This document shows positions 18,076-27,115 of a stretch of DNA of 64,000 nt, piece by piece. The stretch's first letter is position 1, and every line of letters starts with the position of its first letter. A model generated the notes under the pieces. The model was not told where the DNA came from. It was given only the letters and a program-made list of their open reading frames with translations, and did not search any database. This DNA comes from Nostoc linckia z4 (GTDB taxonomy: Bacteria; Cyanobacteriota; Cyanobacteriia; Cyanobacteriales; Nostocaceae), in NCBI RefSeq assembly GCF_002608075.1, contig NZ_LAHA01000044.1, positions 1-64,000 on the forward strand, read 5' to 3'. Position numbers and translations under genes: made by a program.

Positions 18076-18270
18076 ACCGATATGGTTGAGTTAAAAATCC
18101 GGGTCAACGGCCCTTTGATTGTATCTAACACATTAATAGGTGTACAATCAAAATAACAGATTTATCATCTAAGTGTTGGGTAATATTTAATAATGTGTTT
18201 CTTTCAGTTTTACCTATTATTAATGCTTATTTAAATCTGGTAAATTTTGTAAATTAATGATACATATATA

Positions 18271-19533
18271 ATGAAAAAGTCATTCGCAATCAGAGCAGAA
18301 TTACTTTATCAAAAGGTGAAACAATATTGGCGATCGCCCAACCGTTGGTTTGTAGATACACCAGAAAGGGCACTCATAGATGCTTACGAAGCTGCTCAGA
18401 GAATTAAAACAATTGAACTTGAACATTTTAATGGCAAAAAAATCTCTTCTGCTTCCGGAAAATACACTGAAAATGTCATGTCTTATTGGCAAATATACCT
18501 TGATAAAAATTTAGCTATTATCAAGATTAGACTAGCAGAATTCACACTCAGTCGGACAATTATCGACATCTCGAATTCTACCTTGTTAGAAAAATTGCAA
18601 GTAATTGATGAAATTGTAGAAAAATACGCCATTAAAAATCAACTCATTGATTCTCAATCACAAGAAATTCACAAAACTAAAACCAAAAATACTTCAGAAT
18701 CAGTTGATATTAATGAAATTAAAAGTACATCTCCATTTGAGAAGACTGGAGTCTTTCCTGGGTCTATTGGTAGGAGTATCAATGTAATTAAAGGAGATTT
18801 TTCACCCCATGCAGAAGAAAATTTTGCCAGAAATTATCGATTATCGAGAAATAGGACAAGAATTGCCCTCAGATTTTTTCTGATTTTAATTCTTGTACCC
18901 CTTGTAACTCAGCATTTATCTAAAGAATTATTAGTAAATCCCATAGTAGAAAAAATTCGAGGTGAGAATATCAATCAAATCTTTATTAATTCTGACATGG
19001 AAGAAGAGGCTCTCCAAGAATTACGTAATTTTCAAGCAGAATTAAGATTTGAATATTTACTGCATCAAGCGCCACAATTATCATCCCAAGAGGTACAAAA
19101 AAAACTCAAAGAAAAAGCATCTGAGATAGCTGAAGAATTCCGGGTCAAAAGTAATAGTAGTATTAGTAATGTTTTTGCTGATTTAATATCCTTAATTTCT
19201 TTTGCTTTAGTTATCAATTTTAGTAAAAAAGAAATTGTAATTGTTAAGTCGTTTATAGATAATATTGTCTACGGACTGAGCGATAGTGCTAAAGCCTTTT
19301 TAATTATTTTGTTTACAGATATATTCGTAGGATTCCACTCACCGCATGGATGGGAAATTCTTTTAGAAACATTGGCAGAACATTTAGGTTTGCCAGCCAA
19401 TACCAGCGCCATATATTTATTTATTGCTACATTTCCTGTAATTTTAAATACTATCTTTAAATATTGGATATTCCGGTATCTGAGTCGCCTATCTCCTTCA
19501 GCATTAGCTACATTAAAAGAGATGGATGAATAA
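18271..19533 (+). CDS. pcxA: Proton extrusion protein PcxA (CemA family)
   Basis: This 420-residue membrane protein matches the PcxA/CemA family needed for light-dependent proton release and inorganic carbon uptake. The N-terminal half is soluble, beginning ELLYQKVKQYWRSPNRWFVD and including the family-specific linker. The C-terminal half has about four membrane helices: ALRFFLILILVPLVTQHL, then ISNVFADLISLISFALVI, then SDSAKAFLIILFTDIFVGFH, then IYLFIATFPVILNTIFKYWI. The conserved GFHSPHGWE block is intact. It is divergent from the COP23 gene, with a 195-bp AT-rich region between them that presumably holds both promoters. Confidence 0.92.
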   Translation: MKKSFAIRAELLYQKVKQYWRSPNRWFVDTPERALIDAYEAAQRIKTIELEHFNGKKISSASGKYTENVMSYWQIYLDKNLAIIKIRLAEFTLSRTIIDISNSTLLEKLQVIDEIVEKYAIKNQLIDSQSQEIHKTKTKNTSESVDINEIKSTSPFEKTGVFPGSIGRSINVIKGDFSPHAEENFARNYRLSRNRTRIALRFFLILILVPLVTQHLSKELLVNPIVEKIRGENINQIFINSDMEEEALQELRNFQAELRFEYLLHQAPQLSSQEVQKKLKEKASEIAEEFRVKSNSSISNVFADLISLISFALVINFSKKEIVIVKSFIDNIVYGLSDSAKAFLIILFTDIFVGFHSPHGWEILLETLAEHLGLPANTSAIYLFIATFPVILNTIFKYWIFRYLSRLSPSALATLKEMDE

Positions 19534-19685
19534 CTATAGCAGTCTGATTTGATTAATAGACTTCTTGCATAAGTCGGGAAAAGGGGGTGCATGTTTGGTA
19601 TTTTCCCTTTCCCCTTTGACCACAAGAGTCCAAAAAGCAATTGATTGCAACAGGTCTAAGTAGATAGTCATGATTAAATCTAAGA

Positions 19686-19773
19686 TGTCATTGCGAGCGA
19701 AGCGAAGCAATCGCAAAGTCTCTGGGATTGCTTCGCTTCGCTCTCTACGAGACGCTACGCGAACGCAATGACA
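19686..19773. repeat. 88-bp palindromic element
   Basis: It begins TGTCATTGCG (19686) and ends CGCAATGACA (19773), a perfect 10-bp terminal inverted repeat. Inside, GCGAAGCGAAGCAATC and GATTGCTTCGCTTCGC form a second inverted pair. Elements of this TCATTGCGAGCGAAGCG type are common in filamentous cyanobacteria. Confidence 0.75.
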
Positions 19774-20004
19774 GAACATATTATATTTATTTATGTCCAT
19801 CTACTTAATGAACTGAACTGTATAAGCAGGAAATAGGGTTATAAGGGAACTCCAAAAAATAAATTATTCCGGTTGCGATGCGATCTTTGACTGCTGAGTG
19901 TCAACCGTCAACCGTCAACAGTTAACACTCTTTCGTGAAATATTTTTTTACTTGCAAGTCCCTCAAAGAGTCCAGTTATTCCAAGTTCGGATAATCACTT
20001 ATTC

Positions 20005-20174
20005 AGGACTTACGCAAAAATAACGTAATTCCGTCATTACGAGCGATAGCGTACTCCTACCCAGAAGCAAGCTACGCGGAGCGTCTCGTAGAGAAGTAAT
20101 CCCCCCTGACGCTGGGATTGCTTCCCTACACTCCGTTTCGGTCGCAATGACAATATCGGCGTTGCGTAAGTCCT
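20005..20174. mobile_element. MITE-like element with 13-bp terminal inverted repeats
   Basis: AGGACTTACGCAA (20005-20017) and TTGCGTAAGTCCT (20162-20174) are perfect inverted ends of a 170-bp non-coding unit. A right-hand fragment of the same element recurs at 43070-43140. The left flank CAAGTTCGGATAATCACTTA (19982-20001) is itself part of another dispersed repeat (31282-31303), so this element seems to have landed inside an older repeat. Confidence 0.75.
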
Positions 20175-20462
20175 ATTATTATCAAAATCTCTGCCTTATC
20201 GAAGTTCTGCGCCGCTTAGACTTCTCTTGGGGTCGCCGTGTCGCCGCGTCAGTCCATTATTCATTCACCAGTCGGACTCTAATACCAACTGAATTCTGAC
20301 TCCTGACTTGTGAATTCTGTTTTGAGAACTCAGAATTTAAAATTAACCAGACTTGGATATCCAAGGTCAATAATTTGAATAAAATGTAGTAATCCAGATG
20401 ACAAGCCTTTATCTTGAGATATGGGGTTGTTCTCTTGTCCCCTTGTCCTTGTGAGGCCTGGT

Positions 20463-20939
20463 ATGGATTTTGAAAGCAAAGCTAAAACTTCAACTACAAC
20501 AAATAATGTAGATTTTGCTCAACCAACTACCACTCGTAAGTCACTAGAATTACTGCGAGACACTGAGGCTTTGTTTCGTCGCCCAACTGTAGCAACACTA
20601 GTACCAATCTTACCACCAAAACTCAGCGATAGATTGCAAACAGCTTCGTCTTTAGCAGATGACTCTTTTAAAGAACTGTCAGAAATTGACCTAGACAATA
20701 TTAGTGATTTGGAACTGCGGCCTGCACGAATTTTTCTTGGCTTAAGCTTTATCGGTTTTAGTGCGTTGATGATATTAGTACTTTTATTGTACTTAAATAC
20801 TTTACATCCAGAACTGAATGCAATAGAGCAGATTCGACAATATTGGTATGAATATGTTTGGTTTGTTAGTTTAGGGATCGCAGGAATGTTTATGTTGGGT
20901 CGTGAAGCCATGCGTCCGATTCCAAAACGGCGAAAATGA
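20463..20939 (+). CDS. Conserved two-TM membrane protein
   Basis: This encodes 158 residues from ATG 20463 (MDFESKAK), which has GAGG six bases upstream; the open frame starts earlier at 20421. The first ~90 residues are soluble and include KSLELLRDTEALFRRPTV. Two membrane helices follow (FLGLSFIGFSALMILVLLLY and WFVSLGIAGMFMLG), then a short basic tail PIPKRRK. I do not recognise the family. It ends 13 bp before the PPK2 gene and is probably co-transcribed with it. Confidence 0.75.
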   Translation: MDFESKAKTSTTTNNVDFAQPTTTRKSLELLRDTEALFRRPTVATLVPILPPKLSDRLQTASSLADDSFKELSEIDLDNISDLELRPARIFLGLSFIGFSALMILVLLLYLNTLHPELNAIEQIRQYWYEYVWFVSLGIAGMFMLGREAMRPIPKRRK

Positions 20940-20952
20940 GGAGACTTTATAC

Positions 20953-21825
20953 ATGAATTATGATGCTTTTATTGTTCCACCAGGTTCCAAGATTTCCTTG
21001 AAAAAAAACTATGACCCAGCTTATAAAAGCGATTTGTATCAAAAAGTAGATGCTCTAACTAAATTAAAAGCAGATATTGAGCGATTAGCAAATTACCAAA
21101 ATATTCTCTATGCTCAAAATACTTATGCTTTGTTAATTATTTTTCAGGCTATGGATGCTGCTGGAAAAGACAGCACAATTAAACATGTGATGTCTGGCGT
21201 TAACCCCCAAGGATTCCAAGTATTTAGTTTTAAGGGGCCGAGTGCCGAAGAATTAGACCATGACTACCTATGGCGAACAATGAAAGCTTTGCCAGAAAGA
21301 GGCCGAATTGGTATATTTAACCGTTCTTATTATGAAGAAGCTTTAGTGGTTCGCGTCCATCCAGAAATGCTCAAAAAGCAACAACTACCGAAATTTCCGG
21401 AGGGAAATCAGATATGGAAACAGCGCTTTCAAGACATTAACAACTTTGAAAAATATCTAGTAAATAACGGTGTAATTATTTTAAAGTTTTTTTTAAATGT
21501 CTCCAAATCAGAGCAGAAAAAGCGATTTTTGCAAAGAATTGAATCACCGGAAAAACATTGGAAATTTTCCGCTAGCGATGTTCGAGAAAGAGCTTTTTGG
21601 AATGATTACATGGATGCTTATGAAGAAGTTTTTAATCACACTAGTACAAAATGGGCACCTTGGTATATTATTCCTGCCGATCGCAAATGGTTTACCCGCT
21701 TAATAGTTGCCAATATCATCTGCACAAAACTAGAAGAACTAAATCTAAAATACCCGATAGTCACAGAGGAACATAAACAACAACTTTTAGAAGCAAAACG
21801 CATTTTAGAACAAGAAGATTCCTAA
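20953..21825 (+). CDS. ppk2: Polyphosphate kinase 2 family protein
   Basis: This encodes 290 residues from ATG 20953 (MNYDAFIVPPG), preceded by AGGAGA; a longer open frame overlaps the upstream gene and is not used. PPK2 enzymes transfer phosphate between polyphosphate and nucleotides. Walker A is AMDAAGKDST, followed by the family block PQGFQVFSFKGPS, the lid-like GRIGIFNRSYYEEALVVRVH, and Walker B-like IILKFFLNVSK with RFLQRIESPEKHWKF. Length is normal for a single-domain PPK2. Direction of the reaction (NDP phosphorylation or AMP phosphorylation) cannot be decided from the motifs with certainty. Confidence 0.92.
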   Translation: MNYDAFIVPPGSKISLKKNYDPAYKSDLYQKVDALTKLKADIERLANYQNILYAQNTYALLIIFQAMDAAGKDSTIKHVMSGVNPQGFQVFSFKGPSAEELDHDYLWRTMKALPERGRIGIFNRSYYEEALVVRVHPEMLKKQQLPKFPEGNQIWKQRFQDINNFEKYLVNNGVIILKFFLNVSKSEQKKRFLQRIESPEKHWKFSASDVRERAFWNDYMDAYEEVFNHTSTKWAPWYIIPADRKWFTRLIVANIICTKLEELNLKYPIVTEEHKQQLLEAKRILEQEDS

Positions 21826-21913
21826 ATAAAGGGAACTCTAAAAAATCAATTATTTTGGTTCTATTCTTTGACGGTTGACAGTCAACAGTCAACCGTCAAC
21901 AGTCAACAGTATT
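21826..21913. repeat. Dispersed repeat with heptameric STRR (CAGTCAA)n
   Basis: GGGAACTCTAAAAAATCAAT leads into a GACGGTTGACAGTCAACAGT array of 7-bp units. A similar segment is at 19841-19930 (GGGAACTCCAAAAAATAAAT, then TCAACCGTCAACCGTCAACA). The two copies are in direct orientation and bracket the 20463-21825 gene pair. Related heptamer arrays are at 28808-28827, 42781-42810 and 52961-52989. Confidence 0.75.
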
Positions 21914-21936
21914 CTATGAATTATGTTGAATTGGTA

Positions 21937-23196
21937 TTACCAGGGGCCCCAAATAGCAAAGGTTATTCCTGGGGTTTGTACGTTGACAAACATTGTCTGA
22001 CCATCGGGAGAGAAGCAAACCCCAGCGAATTCTGATGTGTTGAGGGCATTCCTGGCAAATTTGTAAAGGCTACCATTGGGAGTAATGCCGAGAATGTAAT
22101 CTGTTCCATCCCCATCTTCGCAAAGAAAGATGTCCCGGTTAGGGAAAATCACAATATTATCTGGATTATCTAGCACACCAGAATTGTTGGGTTCAATATA
22201 AAGTTCAACAGTATTATTAGTGGGCGAATAACGCCAGATCTGCCCATCTCCAGAACTACCCCCACTCTTGCAAGTGAAGTAGACATAACCACCGCCATAA
22301 AAAATGCCTTCCCCACCTGAAAACCTGGCAGCACCTTTGTTATAACCTTCTGTTCTGACAGTATCAGTGGTGGGATCGGGATTGGTAATCTGTACCCATT
22401 CCACCGCCCTGGGGGTATTTTTTGGAAAACCTGTAGCTGTGTTAATTCCAGAAGACCCTGTAATCTTTAGGGCGTATAGCAAACCGCCTGCACTCAAGTT
22501 GTTGCTTTGGTTGGGAATGAAGCGGTAGAACAACCCGTTCCCCTGGTCTTCAGTCATGTAGATATACCCTGTGTTGGGGTCTACAGCAGCAGCTTCGTGA
22601 TTAAAACGCCCCATTGCGGTGAGTGGGACGGGAATAACAAAAGTAGTTGCACTACTGGGAACTTCAAACACATAGCCATGCTTCTTGCTGTTATTGGTTT
22701 CAAAGGTTTCCTCACAGCTTAGCCAAGACCCTGAAGGCGTAGGGCCACCGGCACAATTGCGAATGGTTCCTGCTAGAACTCCCCGATGTTCTATCAAGGT
22801 GCGGGAAGAACTAACAACCAATTTAGTGCAACCGCCCCTGGCATTTGTGTTGTACTTCCTGCTATTGGGAGCGCCCAAACCATTGCTAGAAGTAGGAGTG
22901 AGTTCGTGGTTGCGAATTAAAATCGTATTTCCATTAGCTCCGGCAAAAGCACCCATACCATCATGACCACCAGGTACTTGGTAACCATCATTCATCGTTT
23001 GGCCTGTTTCTGACAGCCTGCGGTAAGTGAATCCAGCTGGCAAATCTAATACTCCGTTGGGATCGGGCACTAAACTGCCGTAGGGGCCTGCTGCGATCGC
23101 TGGTTTAGCATAAAAGGCTTGTAAAGGAGATAGCAGGACGGCCCCTGTAGCTGATGCCCCTGCCAAGGTAAAAAACTTACGTCTTGATAGATTCAA
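21937..23196 (-). CDS. PhoX-like (DUF839) protein with Tat signal
   Basis: This encodes 419 residues. I prefer the TTG start at 23196 (MNLSRRKFFTLAG): it has AGGA eight bases upstream and places the twin-arginine motif SRRKFFTLAG right at the N-terminus; the frame can be extended to another TTG at 23241. The mature part resembles the DUF839/PhoX beta-propeller group: GGHDGMGAF, TILIRNHEL, GTIRNCAGGPTPSGSWLSCE, FNHEAAAVDPNTGYIYMTED, FSGGEGIFYGGGYVYFTCKS, DNPDNIVIFPNRDIFLCEDG. Members include calcium-dependent alkaline phosphatases, exported folded by Tat. Whether this one is a phosphatase is uncertain. It converges on the PPK2 gene, giving a possible phosphate-related neighbourhood. Confidence 0.85.
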   Translation of the reverse strand: MNLSRRKFFTLAGASATGAVLLSPLQAFYAKPAIAAGPYGSLVPDPNGVLDLPAGFTYRRLSETGQTMNDGYQVPGGHDGMGAFAGANGNTILIRNHELTPTSSNGLGAPNSRKYNTNARGGCTKLVVSSSRTLIEHRGVLAGTIRNCAGGPTPSGSWLSCEETFETNNSKKHGYVFEVPSSATTFVIPVPLTAMGRFNHEAAAVDPNTGYIYMTEDQGNGLFYRFIPNQSNNLSAGGLLYALKITGSSGINTATGFPKNTPRAVEWVQITNPDPTTDTVRTEGYNKGAARFSGGEGIFYGGGYVYFTCKSGGSSGDGQIWRYSPTNNTVELYIEPNNSGVLDNPDNIVIFPNRDIFLCEDGDGTDYILGITPNGSLYKFARNALNTSEFAGVCFSPDGQTMFVNVQTPGITFAIWGPW

Positions 23197-23241
23197 TGTA
23201 TGCTTCCTAAAGATTTTCCATGAGGCTTTAGCCCGCCTCAA

Positions 23242-23813
23242 TTATCTGGGATGAGCAGTTTATTTGAATTTAATAAGAGGTTAAAAACAGTTTATTTAAT
23301 GGATTAAATTTATTTAGAAAATATTTAGTGGTCTTTTTTAATTAGTTCTGACAGTTTTAAGTAAGGAACCGCAAAGTACGCAAAGTACGCAAAGAAAGAG
23401 AAAGATTTTCTTCCTTTGCGCTCTTTGCGTCCTTTGTGGTAGCCTGCGGCAAGCCGCTACGCGTCTACGTTTTTTTTACCTTCAAAATTAATGCGATAAA
23501 CCACTAGCTTGGTCAAAATAAAATATGATTTTTAGATAAGTTCTTAATAGCTTTATTGGATAAATAAATCAAGAAAAATTAAGAATTGCAAAACTTAAAA
23601 AATAGTAAAGCTGCTCTACCGCCAGCCCCAAGTTGATACACAAAAAAATCAAAATATTAGAAACGAGATAGTACAAACTGCGAAATTTTAATACATCCTG
23701 TTGACAATTCTCGAATTTTAGTTATGGGAATTTCCCTATTCCCTTGGAAAATTCTGCTGTAAAATCAGTTTGCTGGGGTACTCAGCAAAATTGCAATTTT
23801 AGATTTTTGTGAT
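23242..23813. other. Intergenic region with TTTGCG/GCAAAG hairpin repeat
   Basis: This 572-bp region separates divergent genes. Bases 23367-23436 form an imperfect hairpin: GCAAAGTACGCAAAGTACGC on the left and CTTTGCGCTCTTTGCGTCCT on the right. This type recurs near 719 and resembles the element around 55753 and 56184. A TTGACA hexamer at 23701 could be a -35 box for the downstream gene, but no good -10 is seen at the right spacing. No gene is recognised. Confidence 0.5.
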
Positions 23814-24410
23814 GTGCTTAGTCAGTTACCAACTATCAACGCCCTAAAACAGCCCACAAGTTCTGCTTGGATCGAACAAGCGATCGCTAACTTAGATATC
23901 ATCTTACTCGACCACTCCCACTGCGAACGCAAAGCCGCAGGCGTGGCCTTGAACTTTATGTTCCGCTACCCTTCCAATACTAAAATGGTGCGGGAACTAA
24001 CAGCGATCGCCCGCGAAGAATTAGAACACTTCGAGCTAGTTAACCAATGGCTAGAACGGCGGAATATTCCCCTAGCTCCCCTACCACCACCACCTTATGG
24101 AGCCGGTTTAAAAGCTGCTGTACGTCCTCAAGAACCCCAACGATTTTTAGATTCCTTACTAGTCACTGGCTTAATCGAAGCTCGCAGTCACGAACGTCTG
24201 GGATTATTGGCTGCTTACTGTCCAGAGCCAGAATTAGCAAAATTTTATCGCGGTCTCATGGCGTCCGAAGCGCGCCACTACGGTATATATTGGGTTTTAG
24301 CTGCTACTTACTTCGACAAAGAAATTGTCATGCAACGCCTTGATGAATTAGCAATTGTTGAAAGTGAGCTGCTGGCGACTTTGCATCCAGAACCTAGAAT
24401 TCACAGTTAG
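23814..24410 (+). CDS. miaE: tRNA-(ms2io6A) hydroxylase MiaE-like
   Basis: This 198-residue diiron protein has a GTG start at 23814. MiaE hydroxylates the isopentenyl group of ms2i6A at position 37 of tRNAs reading U-initial codons. The four-helix ferritin-like fold is supported by metal-ligand motifs: DHSHCERKAAGVALNF, REELEHFELV (E-x2-H), VTGLIEARSHERL and ASEARHYGIYW (E-x2-H). Length and motif order fit the family. It is followed 15 bp later by a VOC-family gene on the same strand. Confidence 0.88.
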   Translation: MLSQLPTINALKQPTSSAWIEQAIANLDIILLDHSHCERKAAGVALNFMFRYPSNTKMVRELTAIAREELEHFELVNQWLERRNIPLAPLPPPPYGAGLKAAVRPQEPQRFLDSLLVTGLIEARSHERLGLLAAYCPEPELAKFYRGLMASEARHYGIYWVLAATYFDKEIVMQRLDELAIVESELLATLHPEPRIHS

Positions 24411-24425
24411 TAGACCAAGGTCACT

Positions 24426-24830
24426 ATGAAGCTTCAGCTAACACACTTGAGATTGCTTGTCTCCAACTACAAAGATTCTTTTTTGTTCTACCGAGATCTG
24501 CTAAAGTTTGATGTCGATTGGGGCGATGAAAATAGCGGATATGCTGAATTGAACACCGGACATCTCAAACTCGGTTTATTCAAACAGGAATTAATGGCTC
24601 AAGTAGTCCCAAGAATCGATCAACCTTCCTACGTTGTCAATCGAGATAAAATTGTCTTGATTTTCGCAGTGGATAACGTGGATGAGGTCTATGAACAAGT
24701 TAAAAATGGTAATGCGATCGTTGTCACTCCACCCACAGACCGTCCAGATTGGGGAATCCGCACAGCCCATTTTCGCGATCCTGATGGAAATTTAATCGAA
24801 GTTTATAACAATTTGGGAATTGTTAGTTAA
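24426..24830 (+). CDS. VOC (glyoxalase/dioxygenase) superfamily protein
   Basis: This 134-residue protein has the paired beta-alpha-beta-beta-beta layout: it begins LTHLRLLVSNYKDSFLFYRD and ends AHFRDPDGNLIEVYNNLG, which contains the metal-ligand glutamate typical of the superfamily. The first metal ligand is likely the His in LTHLRL. Members include glyoxalase I, ring-cleaving dioxygenases and antibiotic-binding proteins, so the substrate cannot be named. It follows miaE closely and may be co-transcribed. Confidence 0.85.
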   Translation: MKLQLTHLRLLVSNYKDSFLFYRDLLKFDVDWGDENSGYAELNTGHLKLGLFKQELMAQVVPRIDQPSYVVNRDKIVLIFAVDNVDEVYEQVKNGNAIVVTPPTDRPDWGIRTAHFRDPDGNLIEVYNNLGIVS

Positions 24831-25019
24831 AAATAACTCACAACATTTTAGATTTTAAATTTTGGATTTTGGATTACAAATTCAAACAAAATTTAAAGAT
24901 TTGAAGCATAGTTTAATACATAAATAAACTGCTTGCAAAACCTCTAGTTCCAGAGCCTTTATTGCTCTATTGCCTATTCCCTATTCCCTGTTCCCTGTTC
25001 CCTATATTGACATTTCTAA

Positions 25020-25874
25020 TTAAAATAAACGCACAGGTTTAGTCTGCAAATTAGAAGCAATTGAACTCACTCGATCCACCACAGAAATCATATATTTATA
25101 ATCCGGTACTTGTCCGTTGGGTACATAGCCAACTTCTTGAGCTAAACCTGAAGGTAAATCACTCATTACTTTGCGGATGAATTCTTGACGGTTACGCTCT
25201 ACATTAGGCCCAATTAAAACCACACCCAGTGGTACGTAGTGGGGATCTTTAAATAGGACTCGGAATTCTGTCCCTCTCAACTGTGGAGCGTAAATACTCA
25301 AATCAGCTTCGGATACTGCACAAGCGCTGGCTTTACCTTGAGCTACTAATTCCAGCCCTGCTTTTGGTGTAGGTGCAAACAATATTTCAGATAAAATCGT
25401 ACCATAAAGGTTGTAAAGGGGAAAATAATATCCAGTTGCTGAACCTAACTGACCTAAAGCTAGTGTTTGATTTTGTAGTTGTTTTAATTCAGAGATTGAA
25501 CTGTCCTTGCGAACAACAAAAATTGAACGCAAATTACTAATACCTACTAAAGGAAATAAAGGAATATATTGGTAGCGTGCGATGCTGATAGCTGCTAAAC
25601 CTGGTGGCGCAAAGACCAAAGACCAAGCACGAGCCTGAAGGCGCTCGACTGCTTTGTTTTCATTAAAAGCAGGCTCTAATTGAATATATGAGCTTGTTTT
25701 TTCACCCAAATAATTATTAAATTTAGCATATTGATTAATTATTTGTTCGCCTCCACCATAGTTAATAACACCAATAGTTAACGGGCCTTCAAACTTTCGT
25801 CTTTGTTGACAACTAGCGAATGTCAAACCTAGCAAATGAAACAGAAATAAACGACGGGAAAATCGCGAAACCAT
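25020..25874 (-). CDS. PhnD-like periplasmic substrate-binding lipoprotein
   Basis: This encodes 284 residues from ATG 25874 (a GTG is just upstream). The N-terminus is a lipoprotein signal with lipobox LTFASC. The mature part has the PhnD/SsuA2 type II binding fold: PLTIGVINYGGGEQIINQYA, ERLQARAWSLVFAPPGLAAI, FVVRKDSSISELKQL, LGQLGSATGYYFPLY, SACAVSEADL, VPLGVVLIGPN. Family members bind phosphonate, phosphite or other oxyanions. No ABC permease or ATPase gene is nearby, so it may act as a sensor input protein rather than a transporter part. It is divergent from the heme/HAMP protein 26057-26971. Confidence 0.85.
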   Translation of the reverse strand: MVSRFSRRLFLFHLLGLTFASCQQRRKFEGPLTIGVINYGGGEQIINQYAKFNNYLGEKTSSYIQLEPAFNENKAVERLQARAWSLVFAPPGLAAISIARYQYIPLFPLVGISNLRSIFVVRKDSSISELKQLQNQTLALGQLGSATGYYFPLYNLYGTILSEILFAPTPKAGLELVAQGKASACAVSEADLSIYAPQLRGTEFRVLFKDPHYVPLGVVLIGPNVERNRQEFIRKVMSDLPSGLAQEVGYVPNGQVPDYKYMISVVDRVSSIASNLQTKPVRLF

Positions 25875-26056
25875 CACTAATTATGATTGAGAAAATAACT
25901 TGAGTTAGAGAACTAAATTCAAATAAACTTATTTCCAGCTTCAAGAGACGAAAATACGACAATAAATTAATATTTATTAATTGGGCGATCGCCACTTTTT
26001 TAATAGGTATAAATAAATATTAAACAATCTTGTATCCCACCTTTGTTACTTAAGTT

Positions 26057-26971
26057 ATGTTAAACAACATTACGTTAAAAAACTTAAAAATAGGGTCGAA
26101 ATTTAATTTACTTTTAATATTAGTTTTCATCGTGAGTATTTTGGGAAGTGGACTTGCCTTATCCAGTGTACTTCAGGCAAGAGCGCAAAATGAAGTTACT
26201 TCCCAAGCGCAGATTCTCATTCAAATGGTGAATGCAGTTAGAAACTATACACAGGTTCGGATAGATCCCTTATTAGCACCTAGACTAGAAACCAATCCTA
26301 CATTCATGCCTGAAATAGTGCCAACTTTTTCATCAAAAGAGGTTTTTGAGAATTTTCGCAAAAAAGCTGAATATAAAAACTTTTTTCATAAAGATGCAAC
26401 ACTTAATCCCACAAATTTAGCAGATAAAGCTGATACCTTTGAAACTAAACTTGTAGAGCGTTTTCGCAACGAACCAAACACCTTAGAAATTACTGGCTTT
26501 CGCACTTTATCAGAACAGGAAGTGTTTTACATTGCGCGACCACTCAAAATTACACAGCAGCAATGTTTACGATGTCATTCTACACCAGATCAGGCCCCTA
26601 AAAGCCAATTGGCAACTTATGGCTCAGAAAATGGTTTTGGCTGGAAACTCAATGACATTGTCTCTGCTCAAATAATTTCTGTGCCTTCAGAAGAAATTTT
26701 TGCCAATGCCAAACGTACTTGGATATTGATTATGGGGCTTTTGATTACTATTTTTGCAATTATAATTTTCTTGATTAACTTTTTAATCAAGAAAGCCGTA
26801 ATTCAACGAATCAAAAGAATCGAAAAAATTGCACAAAGAGTTAGCACTGGTGACATGACTGCTGATTTTGAAGAAATATCTAATGATGAAATTGGTGGAT
26901 TAGCAGAAGCATTTAATCGCATGAAATCCAGCTTAAGAATAGCTATGGATATGTTGAATAATCAGAGTTAA
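26057..26971 (+). CDS. Tll0287-like (DUF3365) heme-binding sensor with HAMP
   Basis: This 304-residue protein has an N-terminal membrane helix (FNLLLILVFIVSILGSGLAL), a ~170-residue periplasmic domain of the DUF3365/Tll0287 type, a second helix (WILIMGLLITIFAIIIFLIN) and a HAMP domain (RIKRIEKIAQRVSTGDMTAD, then DEIGGLAEAFNRMKSSL). The periplasmic domain carries QQCLRCHSTPDQAP, a CxxCH motif for covalent c-type heme. There is no kinase or cyclase after the HAMP, so it must pass its signal to a separate partner. Neighbours are a divergent PhnD-like protein and a convergent Ser/Thr kinase, both plausible partners. Confidence 0.88.
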   Translation: MLNNITLKNLKIGSKFNLLLILVFIVSILGSGLALSSVLQARAQNEVTSQAQILIQMVNAVRNYTQVRIDPLLAPRLETNPTFMPEIVPTFSSKEVFENFRKKAEYKNFFHKDATLNPTNLADKADTFETKLVERFRNEPNTLEITGFRTLSEQEVFYIARPLKITQQQCLRCHSTPDQAPKSQLATYGSENGFGWKLNDIVSAQIISVPSEEIFANAKRTWILIMGLLITIFAIIIFLINFLIKKAVIQRIKRIEKIAQRVSTGDMTADFEEISNDEIGGLAEAFNRMKSSLRIAMDMLNNQS

Positions 26972-26977
26972 GGAATT

Positions 26978-27112
26978 ATGGGTATGGGGCATGGGGCATA
27001 GGGTGAGGGGGTAGACAAGGGAGACAAGGGGGACAAGGGAGACAAATTGCAACAATTCTTTCCCCTTATCCTCTTCCAATGCCCAATGCCCAATCCCCAA
27101 TGCCCATTCCCC
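26978..27112. repeat. G-tract/C-tract quasi-palindrome between convergent genes
   Basis: The left part is G-rich (ATGGGGCATGGGGCATAGGG, then GACAAGGGGGACAAGGGAGA) and the right part C-rich (CCAATGCCCAATGCCCAATC). It fills the whole gap between two convergent genes and could fold into a long imperfect hairpin acting as a two-way terminator. Confidence 0.6.
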
Positions 27113-27115
27113 GAT

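Larger units (their letters stand above)
19534..20462. other. Repeat-rich intergenic region
   Basis: The 929 bp between pcxA and the next gene contain no credible gene but several repeats: a palindromic element at 19686-19773, a segment at 19841-19930 that recurs at 21826-21913, the left arm of another repeat at 19982-20003, and a MITE-like element at 20005-20174. Confidence 0.7.
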
